Counted from the stretch's first letter, positions 1 to 7,617 are shown. The stretch is DNA of 10,330 bases from JABDGC01 sp964449835 (GCA_964449835.1 CAYVBZ010000071.1:1-10330), one strand, 5' to 3'. Translations and numbers: made by a program. Notes: generated by a model from the letters alone, not told the origin.

Positions 1-117
1 TTCTTTTCCTTTCCTTGATTTGCGCTCAAGTAGAGCCCTCTTTATTTGCGAAGGCCATGCTCTAAATTCATTAATAATCAAAATCCTAACAATTCACCCC
101 CGATTTAAAAAAAGGTT

Positions 118-158
118 TATACTTAATTTATAACATCGAAAAAACAAGGGGGTGAAAA
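118..158 (+). promoter_or_regulatory. Leader and possible promoter of the 379-residue membrane protein gene
   Basis: Two -10-like hexamers occur, TATACT at 118-123 and TATAAC at 129-134, but neither has a convincing -35 box at the right distance. A CTTAAT hexamer at 122-127 resembles one half of the PmrA site known upstream of some Legionella effector genes; a second half-site is not evident, so this is only suggestive. The strong ribosome binding site, a purine run at 146-155 containing GGGGG, lies six bases before the ATG at 159 and fixes the start. Bases 1-117 show no gene or clear structure. Confidence 0.3.
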
Positions 159-1298
159 ATGGCCGATTCAAACACCCTAGAAGGAGATATTCAACAAATT
201 GGAAGCTCTGTCGCCGCAAGCCTCGCGGAGACTGTTCCTGAAACTGATTATTGTTTTCTTTTCTCATATACCGTGATTCTTCCTGAAATTATGGAACATC
301 TTTCGAGTTATTCCGTTCCCGTCCCTGAACAACTCGGTGCAACTTGGAATTATATTGACGCTGCCTGTCAGGGAGTGACCGGCTTAAATCAATTATTCGA
401 TGATAAAACACATCGTCCCGTCGTCACAAAAACAAAAGGGCTTCTCAACCTCGCGAGCTCCCTTCAGGTGATTACTTTAACCACCATTAGCGCACCGGCA
501 CTCGGCCCCATTGGTTTTGCGACGGCCTTAGGCGTGAGCTTTGTGCTTTCCCTGGATGAAGCCCTGCGGCAGATGAGGAGAAGATGGAACAAAGAGTACT
601 TTTTAGTGGATAGCCTGGCCCACTTGGACCAGACCTGCAAACTCATTCAAAATAAGACAGAGGAAATTGAGGAACTCCAACGCCAACCTGGGAATGAGGA
701 TCAAAAAAAATTGGCCTTGAAATTAAAACAGGACAACTTGAGAGACCTCAAAGTCCTCAAGGAACATTTGCACAAAAGCATCGAAGCCAAGCTAGACGTT
801 GACTTATATGAAAGCTGCGAGAAAAAATCCCCCAGCACGCTTCAAGCGATCACCCGAAAATATGCGGTCCCTTCTGATTCAAATTCTCAGTTTAAGGAAT
901 ATCTTGACCGCTTAAAAATTAGACCAACGCCTAGCAAACAAGACTATGAAAAAGCCCAACTTCAGGTCGACAAGGACTCACAAGCCTCTAAAACAGCCTG
1001 TATCAAGTCTGCTTCGGATTCTTTGCTCTATGGCATTGCCTTTACAGGCACCCTCCTGCTTTGCATTCCTGGCATGCAGCCAGCCGCCATTGCGCTGATC
1101 TCCATTGCCTCGGCTTTATTTTTTATCAAAAACATCAAAAAAATGGCCCGGAATGTGGGCCGGGCGGGTAAATTGATTCAGGGCCTTTACAGAGAAAGAA
1201 TTCAGAAGGCCGCTGCGAAAGCTAAGGAGGTGGAAGTGGGCCCGCAAGAAACAACAGACGGGAAGGACGCCTCTCCTCCGGGGCTTAAAAACTCCTAA
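159..1298 (+). CDS. Unrecognised protein with two membrane hairpins and a central coiled coil (effector-like)
   Basis: I do not recognise a family for this 379-residue protein. Residues 95-131 form one long hydrophobic stretch with a Pro/Gly turn (around SAPALGPIG), and residues 289-323 form a second, around a CIPGMQP turn; each could be a re-entrant or two-helix membrane hairpin. Between them, residues about 155-215 are rich in Glu, Lys, Leu and Gln in a heptad-like pattern and probably form a coiled coil. The C-terminal 55 residues are basic and then polar, with a short acidic segment near 357-364. There is no N-terminal signal peptide. Such hairpin plus coiled-coil proteins are frequent among Dot/Icm-secreted Legionella proteins that sit in host membranes, but an ordinary inner-membrane protein is equally possible. 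The start is supported by a strong Shine-Dalgarno sequence. The guanylyltransferase gene follows after 70 bases and may be co-transcribed. Confidence 0.75.
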   Translation: MADSNTLEGDIQQIGSSVAASLAETVPETDYCFLFSYTVILPEIMEHLSSYSVPVPEQLGATWNYIDAACQGVTGLNQLFDDKTHRPVVTKTKGLLNLASSLQVITLTTISAPALGPIGFATALGVSFVLSLDEALRQMRRRWNKEYFLVDSLAHLDQTCKLIQNKTEEIEELQRQPGNEDQKKLALKLKQDNLRDLKVLKEHLHKSIEAKLDVDLYESCEKKSPSTLQAITRKYAVPSDSNSQFKEYLDRLKIRPTPSKQDYEKAQLQVDKDSQASKTACIKSASDSLLYGIAFTGTLLLCIPGMQPAAIALISIASALFFIKNIKKMARNVGRAGKLIQGLYRERIQKAAAKAKEVEVGPQETTDGKDASPPGLKNS

Positions 1299-1368
1299 AC
1301 TTTCACCTCGCGATGACAGCCATAAATTGATAGCATGGATCTATTCTGAAGGGAGTCAGCAAAAAAAC

Positions 1369-2817
1369 ATGAAACAAGCTCATTTAAAAATTATACCCAT
1401 TATCATCAGCGGCGGGATGGGCAAGCGTCTCTGGCCCTTGTCCCGGGAAACCATGCCCAAGCCTTTTCTGAAATTATATAATTCCAAAAGTTTGCTGCAA
1501 AACACGGTGTGGCGCTGCCAACAACTTCCGGGCATGGGGCCGCCCATTATTGTGGCCAATCAGGGAAACAAATTCATTATTGAATCGCAATTAAATGAAA
1601 TCGAAGCCAATGAGCTCATGGTCATTCTGGAGCCTCATTCTCACAACACCGCGCCGAGTGTTGCGGCAGCCATCGAATATGTGCGGACAATCCATGGGAA
1701 GGACGCGCTTCTCCTGATTATGCCCGTGGACCATCAAATTGACGAAATAGATGGGTTGGCCCGAAGCCTGGACTTAGCGCTTGCGTCGGCCTCTCAGCAT
1801 AAAATGGTTCTTTTCGGTGTCAAACCCACTTATCCAAGCACTCACTATGGTTATATCAAAACGCAGCCAGCCGCGGGAAAACCGCCGCTTTATGCAGTAG
1901 ACAGCTTTTTGGAAAAGCCGGAGCTTGCACTTGCGGAAACTTATTGCGCAGATGGGCGTTATTATTGGAATTCAGGCCTTTATCTCGCTAGTCTCAAACG
2001 CCTGACTGAGGATTTTGAACGCTATCAGCCCGCTTTATTTTCCGCCTGCTCCCAAGCGGTTTTAAGCGGAAACTTACAGCCAAAACAATTAGAGCTTGCG
2101 GCCTCTTTCTATGACCTTTGTCCCTCTCTTTCTTTTGATTATGCCATTACAGAAAACGCCGGCGAGCTCAGCATGGTGGAATTGCAGTCTAATTGGCAGG
2201 ACATCGGCAGTTGGAATAGCTTGTATGAAATCGACCGCAAAGATGAGAACCAAAATGTTTTACATGGCGACATTATGACAAGAGACACGCACAATTGCTA
2301 TGTCCGCAGCGAAAACAATAAATTGGTTTTAATGCTCGGCCTGCAAAACTGTTTTATGATTGAAACCGCAGATGCCATTCTGGTCGCCAACAAAAATCAT
2401 TTGCCGGATTTAGGGCCCTTATTACAAACAGCGAAAGACCAGAATCGAAGTCAATTGTCCACAAGCACCACCGTCTTTAAGCCCTGGGGTTCTTTTACCG
2501 TCCTGGAATCAACGCCCAACTGCCAAGTCAAGAAATTACTTATCAAGCCAGGCCAGGCTATTTCACTGCAAGAACATCAACACCGTTCTGAACATTGGAT
2601 TATTTTAAAGGGCAAGGCTACGGTAACTTTGGGCCTTCGTATTTCAACCGTGAATCCAAATGAATCCATCTTTGTACCGATTGGCATGAAGCACCGCATT
2701 GAAAACCATGAGCAGGTCAATCTTGAAATAATTGAAGTGCAAATTGGCTCTTATCTGGGCGAAGATGACATTAAGCGTTATGAAGACTTGTATGTGAGGA
2801 CTGAGACGAGTTTCTAA
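1369..2817 (+). CDS. manC: Mannose-1-phosphate guanylyltransferase / mannose-6-phosphate isomerase-like (ManC type)
   Basis: This enzyme makes GDP-mannose from mannose-1-phosphate and GTP in the cytoplasm, for surface polysaccharide or other glycans. With the ATG at 1369 it has 482 residues, the usual length for bifunctional ManC/AlgA proteins. Residues 15-26 are the nucleotidyltransferase signature GGMGKRLWPLSR, followed by PKPF; FLEKP at 180-184 and WNSG at 200-203 are the expected sugar-nucleotide pocket motifs. The C-terminal type II phosphomannose-isomerase-like cupin starts about residue 370 (FKPWG) and carries the metal-site segment LQEHQHRSEHW at 400-410 and SYLGEDDI near the end. An in-frame TTG at 1327 would add 14 residues unlike the family, so I prefer 1369, although its GGGAG ribosome site is about 13 bases away. 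Lys in place of the usual Thr in GGxGTR and PKPF for PKQF are mild departures. No other GDP-mannose genes are in the window. Confidence 0.93.
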   Translation: MKQAHLKIIPIIISGGMGKRLWPLSRETMPKPFLKLYNSKSLLQNTVWRCQQLPGMGPPIIVANQGNKFIIESQLNEIEANELMVILEPHSHNTAPSVAAAIEYVRTIHGKDALLLIMPVDHQIDEIDGLARSLDLALASASQHKMVLFGVKPTYPSTHYGYIKTQPAAGKPPLYAVDSFLEKPELALAETYCADGRYYWNSGLYLASLKRLTEDFERYQPALFSACSQAVLSGNLQPKQLELAASFYDLCPSLSFDYAITENAGELSMVELQSNWQDIGSWNSLYEIDRKDENQNVLHGDIMTRDTHNCYVRSENNKLVLMLGLQNCFMIETADAILVANKNHLPDLGPLLQTAKDQNRSQLSTSTTVFKPWGSFTVLESTPNCQVKKLLIKPGQAISLQEHQHRSEHWIILKGKATVTLGLRISTVNPNESIFVPIGMKHRIENHEQVNLEIIEVQIGSYLGEDDIKRYEDLYVRTETSF

Positions 2818-2902
2818 GGTGAAACCTTACCCCTCGGGTCTAGTTACTTTTCTTGGGAGATTGTGCTCCAATGGCGAAAACTTCCGAAAGGACGCCCGTT
2901 TA
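2818..2902. other. Convergent intergenic gap between manC and the 523-residue protein
   Basis: These 85 bases separate the stops of two genes that point at each other. Only weak dyads are visible: AAGGT/ACCTT around 2816-2828, and a bulged TTGGGAG/CTCCAA pair around 2856-2877. Neither is followed by a T run on either strand, so I cannot call an intrinsic terminator. Confidence 0.4.
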
Positions 2903-4474
2903 CTATGTTTTATTTAGCTTGTTTATTTGCTGCTTACTAATGTCTGCAGCGTTAGACAATGCTTTAGAAAAGCCCTTCTGTCTTCCATGAAAAAGAAGAG
3001 CGGCACCACCAACACTTAGACTGGCGCCAGCATACACGGCTGTGAGACTTGCTCCTCCTGTTGGAATTGCACCAGTTAGCCCCAACACAATGAGAGCAAC
3101 ACCTGCCAAGAACATCAGCGCACCAGTGAATTTCTTCCATGCAACAGGTTTCCCAGACGCCTCCTTAAGCGCATTTTCTTCTAATTTTTTTATTTTATCT
3201 GTGTCTTTTGAGTTCAGCATGACATCAATGGCTAGATTTAGTGATTTTCTCATGTCCGTTTCGTCTTTTTCATTAGCAACATGACCGCCATCTACCAAAC
3301 GGATAGCTTCATCAAATGCTTTCACTGTAGCGTCTAAAATAGGCTTTGGAGGCTTTGAAACAGCCGAGCCTTGGCATAACTCCTCTAGTAAACGCTTGGC
3401 GTATTTAGAGTCAATTATTTCTTCCACAACACCATTCACAAGAAGGTTAATTTTTCCCTGTGTCTTCTTCTCCTCCTCGTCAGATGGCAATAGCGAAGAT
3501 ATTTCATCACTCTCGATTTTAAATTTAAAATCTTCTTTATCGGTAGGAGGCTTTCGATCAGAGGCACTTTCAGATTTTTCTTTAGGGTCTTCTAATAATG
3601 CGTCCCAACACTTTTGGTATTTTTCATCATCGAACTTTTTATCTTTTAACATCTCCGTGAGATGATCATAAAATTGATTAAATTCTTCCTGCGTACCATT
3701 TTCAGAAACAAAATTAGCAAGCATGTTGATTAATATTAGACATTGAGGTTGATGCTCTTCACCCAGCCGCGCGTATTGTTCAAAATATCCCTTACAAATA
3801 TCGGCATAAGTTTCCAATAATGATTTATACTGAATTCCATCATTTAAATAAGACATTTCCTTATCAGAAAGAGATTGGGAGTCCCCGTCCTTTTTCACTC
3901 TTGCCTGCTTTTTACACATCTGAAGCAAATACTCAAAACAATCCTTATAAGAGTCAAGTGTTATCAAATCTGTCCATTTTGAGGATTTTAGTGCCGCCAC
4001 AAGACCAAAACGAATTTTATATAGCTTACCTGAAAAATAATCTTCGTCTGCTTCTTTGAAGCTTGTGTACATCCTATCTAATTCGTGCAATCCCGATAAG
4101 TTTCCAACACTAGCGGCAGCCTCAATAAGTGTATGGTATGAAGTGTAGTCTAATGCTGTGATATATAAAATGAGATCCTTTCTCTCTAGTTTTTCCTCTA
4201 AAGCAGCTAACACCTCTGCAGACAGTACCCCGATGAAGACGTCCTTTAAAATGAATTGCGACATGCTTGCATTGAACCAATCGTCTCCAGAACTCAGTGA
4301 TTTAATCCGTGCGATTAGAGGCGGGCTTAAGTAATCTGATACAGGCTTGTCCGGGTTTCCTTCCCTGTCATCCTTCTCAATCTCGTCAACGACTTTGAGA
4401 ATCTCCTCTTTCTCAATTCCGAAATGCTCTAAACGTTCACTGACATATTTTATTTTTTGATCTCGAGTTTGCAT
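2903..4474 (-). CDS. Unrecognised large charged protein with C-terminal membrane hairpin (effector-like)
   Basis: No family is recognised for this 523-residue protein. Residues 1-300 look helical and hydrophilic, without a signal peptide. Residues about 295-340 are a low-complexity acidic/lysine linker (SESASDRKPPTDKED and SDEEEKK). Residues 345-445 are again helical. Residues 449-495 form a hydrophobic hairpin (FLAGVALIVLGLTG, a PTGG turn, then a small-residue Gly/Ala/Ser-rich segment), followed by a basic tail of about 28 residues. A large soluble N-terminal body with a C-terminal membrane hairpin is typical of many uncharacterised Legionella proteins, including translocated ones. That comparison is from general knowledge, not from a matched homologue. 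The start is supported by AAAGGAT about eight bases upstream (plus-strand 4482-4488). It is convergent with manC, and its promoter must lie in the 4475-4570 stretch next to the older tRNA relic. Confidence 0.78.
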   Translation of the reverse strand: MQTRDQKIKYVSERLEHFGIEKEEILKVVDEIEKDDREGNPDKPVSDYLSPPLIARIKSLSSGDDWFNASMSQFILKDVFIGVLSAEVLAALEEKLERKDLILYITALDYTSYHTLIEAAASVGNLSGLHELDRMYTSFKEADEDYFSGKLYKIRFGLVAALKSSKWTDLITLDSYKDCFEYLLQMCKKQARVKKDGDSQSLSDKEMSYLNDGIQYKSLLETYADICKGYFEQYARLGEEHQPQCLILINMLANFVSENGTQEEFNQFYDHLTEMLKDKKFDDEKYQKCWDALLEDPKEKSESASDRKPPTDKEDFKFKIESDEISSLLPSDEEEKKTQGKINLLVNGVVEEIIDSKYAKRLLEELCQGSAVSKPPKPILDATVKAFDEAIRLVDGGHVANEKDETDMRKSLNLAIDVMLNSKDTDKIKKLEENALKEASGKPVAWKKFTGALMFLAGVALIVLGLTGAIPTGGASLTAVYAGASLSVGGAALLFHGRQKGFSKALSNAADISKQQINKLNKT

Positions 4475-4570
4475 AAGATAGATCCTTTATTGATCATAAA
4501 TTAAAGTTTAGCAGATAATTTGAGGAAAAAAGGATTTCTTTTATAAGTTATTGAATAACTTAAAATTTCT

Positions 4571-4610
4571 CGTACCCAAGAGAATTCAGGCCCTTTTACC
4601 ATCGCGAAAG
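4571..4610 (-). repeat. Degenerate tRNA-Glu 3'-end relic (older att-like copy)
   Basis: Aligned with the real tRNA-Glu at 10283-10323, this stretch matches at 29 of 41 columns with one gap; against the younger relic it matches at 28 of 41. The first 17 columns match at 14, and the T-arm and anticodon-loop regions (TTTTACC and CGAAAG on +) can still be followed. It has the same orientation as the other two copies. It shares the G-to-A change that gives GAATTC with the younger relic. It cannot fold as a tRNA: the anticodon stem no longer pairs and the 5' half is absent. My interpretation is the far attachment site of an old island integrated at tRNA-Glu. Confidence 0.6.
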
Positions 4611-4621
4611 TCATACCCCGG

Positions 4622-4646
4622 CAAATGCAAACCAGGTTTACATTTG
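4622..4646. repeat. Imperfect 11-bp inverted repeat beside the old tRNA relic
   Basis: Arms 4622-4632 and 4636-4646 pair at 10 of 11 positions around the three-base loop CAG; the mismatch is 4628/4640. No T run follows on either strand. It lies 12 bases from the tRNA relic. It could be a recombinase arm site or a weak transcription stop; nothing decides between these. Confidence 0.4.
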
Positions 4647-4697
4647 GCAATTAATACGCTGAACGACAACCCGTAAAGCTAATAAGCCATCCTCAGC

Positions 4698-4717
4698 TGC
4701 AGCTTAATCAAGCTGCA
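4698..4717. repeat. 8-bp inverted repeat downstream of vsr
   Basis: Perfect arms TGCAGCTT (4698-4705) and AAGCTGCA (4710-4717) flank the loop AATC. It lies 33 bases beyond the vsr stop codon, where a terminator of the restriction-modification operon would be expected. The U tract is missing (minus strand continues GCTGAGG), so a classic intrinsic terminator is not supported. Confidence 0.45.
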
Positions 4718-4749
4718 AGCCAATGCATTTACCAGGCCCCTGCTCTCAC

Positions 4750-5220
4750 TCAAGAATTTTCCACCATTTTTTGAAGATTTCTATCTAATACATCTTCTAA
4801 GACAGTAATACAATGATCAATTGAAGCGTATAAGTCATGCTCCCAAAACCTGAGAACGGCAATCCCCTGAGCAATAAGGGCCCTCGTTTTTTTAGCATCC
4901 CGCTCCTTCGTTCTCTCCAGTTTGACCTGCCAATATTGGCTATTAGTCTTTGGAATATGGCCGCAATGGGGGCAACCATGCCAAAAGCATCCGTCCAAGA
5001 ACACTGCAAGCTTATAAAATGGAAAATAAATATCAGGACTGCCAACAATATTTTCTTGTGTAGTCCAGCCGATGATGCCCGCTTGAATCAATGCATGCCG
5101 AAATAGCATTTCAGTTGATTTATTGCCTTTACCTTTAATCGCGCCCATCATCTTGGAGCGAATTGGCGGAACAGCGTTAAATCGGCCATTTTCTAGTGTT
5201 TTTCGAAGCAATTTTTCCAT
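4750..5220 (-). CDS. vsr: Very short patch repair (Vsr) endonuclease
   Basis: Vsr nicks DNA 5' of the T in T:G mismatches that arise when 5-methylcytosine deaminates, so that repair restores C. The 156-residue length is normal for the family. Residues 21-33 (RSKMMGAIKGKGN) and the following STEMLFRHAL match the N-terminal Vsr block; SPDI at 61-64 holds the probable catalytic Asp63, equivalent to Asp51 of the E. coli enzyme. DGCFWHGCPHC at 76-86 is the hallmark Cys/His zinc and active-site cluster, followed by YW and ERDAKK. The gene starts 10 bases after the methyltransferase stop on the same strand and has only a weak GATGAGA ribosome site, so translation is probably coupled. Its presence implies that the neighbouring enzyme makes 5-methylcytosine and that its sites would otherwise mutate. 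Confidence 0.93.
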   Translation of the reverse strand: MEKLLRKTLENGRFNAVPPIRSKMMGAIKGKGNKSTEMLFRHALIQAGIIGWTTQENIVGSPDIYFPFYKLAVFLDGCFWHGCPHCGHIPKTNSQYWQVKLERTKERDAKKTRALIAQGIAVLRFWEHDLYASIDHCITVLEDVLDRNLQKMVENS

Positions 5221-5230
5221 CTACGTCTCA

Positions 5231-6499
5231 TCATGCAAGTTCTTCAACTGCTTTTTTCTTTTTGGCGTTCCTTTTCCGGGAATAATATTCATTTAAGCAT
5301 CGCACCACGGAATATCCGATTTCTTCCGCCAAATTAACTGGGACGGCGTTTCCTATTTGCTTATATTGAGCGGACAATGAGCCTGCAAAGTTCCAATGAT
5401 CTGGAAAGGTTTGAATTCTGGCATACTCTCGCACAGTAAATGGCCTTGTTTCTTCCGGATGACATCTCTCAGTCTGTTTTTGTGCTGGATTACAAGTTAA
5501 AGTCAAAGACGGCTCCTCCCAACTCATGCGTCTTGCCATCCCTGTTTTTCCACCGCCAAGATAAAAACTCTTTTGCATATATTCTTTTTGCAGTTTTAGC
5601 GGCAAATCTCTCCAGTACCCACCAGGAGGGACATGCTTTAATATTTCCTTTTTACGCTTGGAATATAATTGCCCAGAGGAGTCTGGAACATCGCAATCGA
5701 ACAATTTGCCCTTCTTCAGTGCATCTTTAAGGGTGAAAATCTCTTTATGCGGTGCAGGATAATTGAATTTTAAGTTTGCCCCTCGCTTAAGCCCAACAAT
5801 TAATAGTCTTTCTCTTTTTTGCGGAACGCGATGAAAAATTGCCTTTAATACTTGTGGCGGGAGCACGTCGTATCCAAGTTCATCCAGAACTGAAATCATG
5901 CCCTGAATTGTCTTCCCATTTTCATGGCTAATCAGCCCCCTTACATTCTCTCCAATACAGATAAGAGGACCAACCTCTTTTATTGCCCTAGCAAACTCAT
6001 AAAACAACGTACCTCGAGCATCTTTGAACCCAAGTTTTTTTCCTGCATAGCTAAATGCCTGACAAGGAAAGCCTCCCGCAATGACGTCAACCTTTCCTTT
6101 ATATTTTGTAAAATCAATTTTTGAGACATCTCCTTCAATCACCGTCCAATCCGGTCTATTATTTCTCAAGGTCTCGCAAGCACGTCGATCAAAGTCATTG
6201 AGTAACACGCATGCAAGGCCCACGTTATCCAAACCAAGCGCTAACCCGCCAGCGCCTGAAAACAGCTCGATAGTCGTGTACTTTCTTAAGGGCTTGGCCT
6301 TTTCGATTGGATTATCATTAAATAAAAAACTTAATTGATGGAGCTTTTTTAGCTCTGAGGCCTTGTAGACCCGATAATTATTTGTTGGGTGCCGGACAGG
6401 TTTCAATGAGCCATTTTTGTCCCAGCGACGCAGCGTTTCTTTTGAAACAGAGAGCATATCTGCAACTTCAGTTAATGAGTAGTATTCCTTGGCTGTCAT
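5231..6499 (-). CDS. C5 cytosine methyltransferase with fused N-terminal MerR-like HTH
   Basis: This is the modification enzyme of a type II system, methylating the 5 position of cytosine with S-adenosylmethionine. Residues 5-55 form a MerR/excisionase-type helix-turn-helix (SLTEVADMLSVSKETLRRW, then a YRVY wing). The catalytic domain starts near 74: motif I FSGAGGLALG at 80-89, motif IV GGFPCQ with nucleophile Cys146, motif VI ENVRG at 184-188, motif VIII QKRER at 227-231, target-recognition region about 240-350, motif IX RPFTVREYARIQTFPD, motif X QIGNAVP at 381-387. The segment YLGGGKTGMARR before motif IX resembles methyltransferases paired with Eco47II-type enzymes, so GGNCC is my guess at the target. 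In families such as M.SsoII an N-terminal HTH lets the methyltransferase regulate its own operon; the same role here is inferred. AGGA lies about 11 bases before the ATG. vsr follows at 10 bases. Confidence 0.95.
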   Translation of the reverse strand: MTAKEYYSLTEVADMLSVSKETLRRWDKNGSLKPVRHPTNNYRVYKASELKKLHQLSFLFNDNPIEKAKPLRKYTTIELFSGAGGLALGLDNVGLACVLLNDFDRRACETLRNNRPDWTVIEGDVSKIDFTKYKGKVDVIAGGFPCQAFSYAGKKLGFKDARGTLFYEFARAIKEVGPLICIGENVRGLISHENGKTIQGMISVLDELGYDVLPPQVLKAIFHRVPQKRERLLIVGLKRGANLKFNYPAPHKEIFTLKDALKKGKLFDCDVPDSSGQLYSKRKKEILKHVPPGGYWRDLPLKLQKEYMQKSFYLGGGKTGMARRMSWEEPSLTLTCNPAQKQTERCHPEETRPFTVREYARIQTFPDHWNFAGSLSAQYKQIGNAVPVNLAEEIGYSVVRCLNEYYSRKRNAKKKKAVEELA

Positions 6500-6622
6500 T
6501 TTTTATTTTTCCTGATTGAACCTTGGTCATGGTTACCTTAATTTCATCCATCTCTCTTCCATTGTCAATCATTACAAAAATTATTATTACTTCTGTTCAA
6601 ATTTTGAAATATCGATTGGCGA
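6500..6622 (-). promoter_or_regulatory. REase-methyltransferase spacer with possible promoter and operator
   Basis: A 123-base gap is long for an operon whose next genes are 10 bases apart. On - it contains a perfect TTGACA (plus 6563-6568) with only a weak GAAATT at -10 distance, and an imperfect palindrome AACC-N8-GGTT at 6519-6534, 20 bases before the methyltransferase start. A separate methyltransferase promoter with autoregulation by its own HTH is plausible but unproven. The open frame on + here (6523-6846) mostly shadows the REase gene and is not called. Confidence 0.35.
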
Positions 6623-7468
6623 TTAGGCTTTGGGTGGGCGTCCTTTATTTCCGTCAACGTATATATGGGCCCACAAGTAATCAAAGAAGAGGTCCGCTTT
6701 ATCAATCAGCTCGAATTCCGCGAGCTGCGGTTCATGTTGAAACAGGCAATAGGCAATTAACTTTGGGAACATCTTATAGAGCAGCTCCAGACTATCATCC
6801 CTTCCAGTCAGGAGGGCATAGAGGCTCTTTCCGTCTATCTCTCTAATTTGTTCGCACTTCTCACGCTTTACCCCTTTCTGGGCAGGCGTAAATGGTTTAT
6901 TAATTGGCTTATATAACCCTTTCCTTGGCTTAGCGATCATGATCACATAATAAGCTGTATAGCCTTTATATTCTGTTTCAATGTATTTTTTTAACTTATC
7001 ATAGGGCTGGGTCCTATCGTCGCCCTTCGTTGTATTCCATTTGTTTTTAATTTCAGCAATAAACTGCAGGCCTGGTCTATTAACTATAAGATCAATGCCA
7101 CCGCCTTTACCAGGATTAATACAATCAGGAAGAGATCCCAGAATTTTTTGATGAAAATCACCAATAGCATTCGATATGCTTTTGTCCCTTTGCCTGACCA
7201 CCTCAACTTCTTGAAAATGGCCCTCAATCGCAGTCTTCTTCCCAATGATGCTAGACGCAATAGTGGCGAAAGGATCTACTCCGCTTTTCCAAAACTTCCA
7301 GTGAGACCATTCTTTAATATTTGGCCCGCTTCCATAGAGTTTAATGACGGTTAAAAAAAAGCTATTAATCCCCTCAATTAACTTATCATTCTCAATAAAA
7401 GGCAAAATTAGCTCATTGCGAGCAAGTTTTTCTTTTATCTCATTCGCCGCTTTACCGATGGTTGTCAT
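6623..7468 (-). CDS. Type II restriction endonuclease, Eco47II-like (PD-(D/E)XK)
   Basis: The partner nuclease of the methyltransferase, cutting unmodified DNA. With the start at 7468 it has 281 residues. Residues 97-112 (SISNAIGDFHQKILGS) and the GKGGGIDL segment match what I recall of the Eco47II family (GGNCC specificity). The catalytic core is visible as Asp126 in GGGIDL and Glu139-x-Lys141 in AEIKNKWNTTKG, a standard D...ExK nuclease site. Family assignment is from memory and the specificity is an inference. The frame opens at 7498, but ATG 7468 is preceded by GGGGGA at seven-base spacing, while 7498 has no ribosome site and would coincide with the predicted transcription start. The gene precedes the methyltransferase on the same strand, so timing on entry into a new host must depend on separate control of the methyltransferase. 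Confidence 0.85.
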   Translation of the reverse strand: MTTIGKAANEIKEKLARNELILPFIENDKLIEGINSFFLTVIKLYGSGPNIKEWSHWKFWKSGVDPFATIASSIIGKKTAIEGHFQEVEVVRQRDKSISNAIGDFHQKILGSLPDCINPGKGGGIDLIVNRPGLQFIAEIKNKWNTTKGDDRTQPYDKLKKYIETEYKGYTAYYVIMIAKPRKGLYKPINKPFTPAQKGVKREKCEQIREIDGKSLYALLTGRDDSLELLYKMFPKLIAYCLFQHEPQLAEFELIDKADLFFDYLWAHIYVDGNKGRPPKA

Positions 7469-7498
7469 AAAGCATCCCCCAAGCATGAAGAGAGCCAT

Positions 7499-7533
7499 AA
7501 ATTAATTATAGTTCACGGGGGTATCTGTATTCA
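7499..7533 (-). promoter_or_regulatory. Probable promoter of the REase gene
   Basis: On - a perfect TATAAT lies at plus positions 7510-7505, with only a 3-of-6 -35 candidate (TGAATA or CTGAAT) at 17-18 bases. Transcription would begin near 7498, giving a leader of about 30 bases before the ATG at 7468, which independently supports that start. Confidence 0.45.
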
Positions 7534-7617
7534 GAAAGCTAAAGAGATATTTTTAGAATATTGGCATTTTTAGACTCGCGACCACCCCCTAAATAGGCTA
7601 GAATCACAGCTTATGGT

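Noticed and set aside
1299..1318. CTTTCAC...CGCGATGACAG on + looks like the anticodon arm of tRNA-Glu.
   Set aside because: It needs a two-base insertion, covers only about 18 bases, lies in the opposite orientation and is not followed by any T-arm similarity; chance is sufficient.
1327..1368. TTG at 1327 as the manC start.
   Set aside because: It adds 14 residues unlike the family before the conserved start; ATG 1369 gives the normal N-terminus and length.
4571..4610. A functional tRNA gene at the older relic.
   Set aside because: The anticodon stem does not pair, the 5' half is missing and the T arm is broken.
6523..6846. A 107-codon open frame on the plus strand starting in the REase-methyltransferase spacer.
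   Set aside because: Most of it is antisense to the REase C-terminal coding region, and it has no domain or ribosome site; a separate controller gene is not supported.
7469..7498. ATG at 7498 as the REase start.
   Set aside because: It has no ribosome site and coincides with the predicted transcription start, while ATG 7468 has GGGGGA at good spacing.
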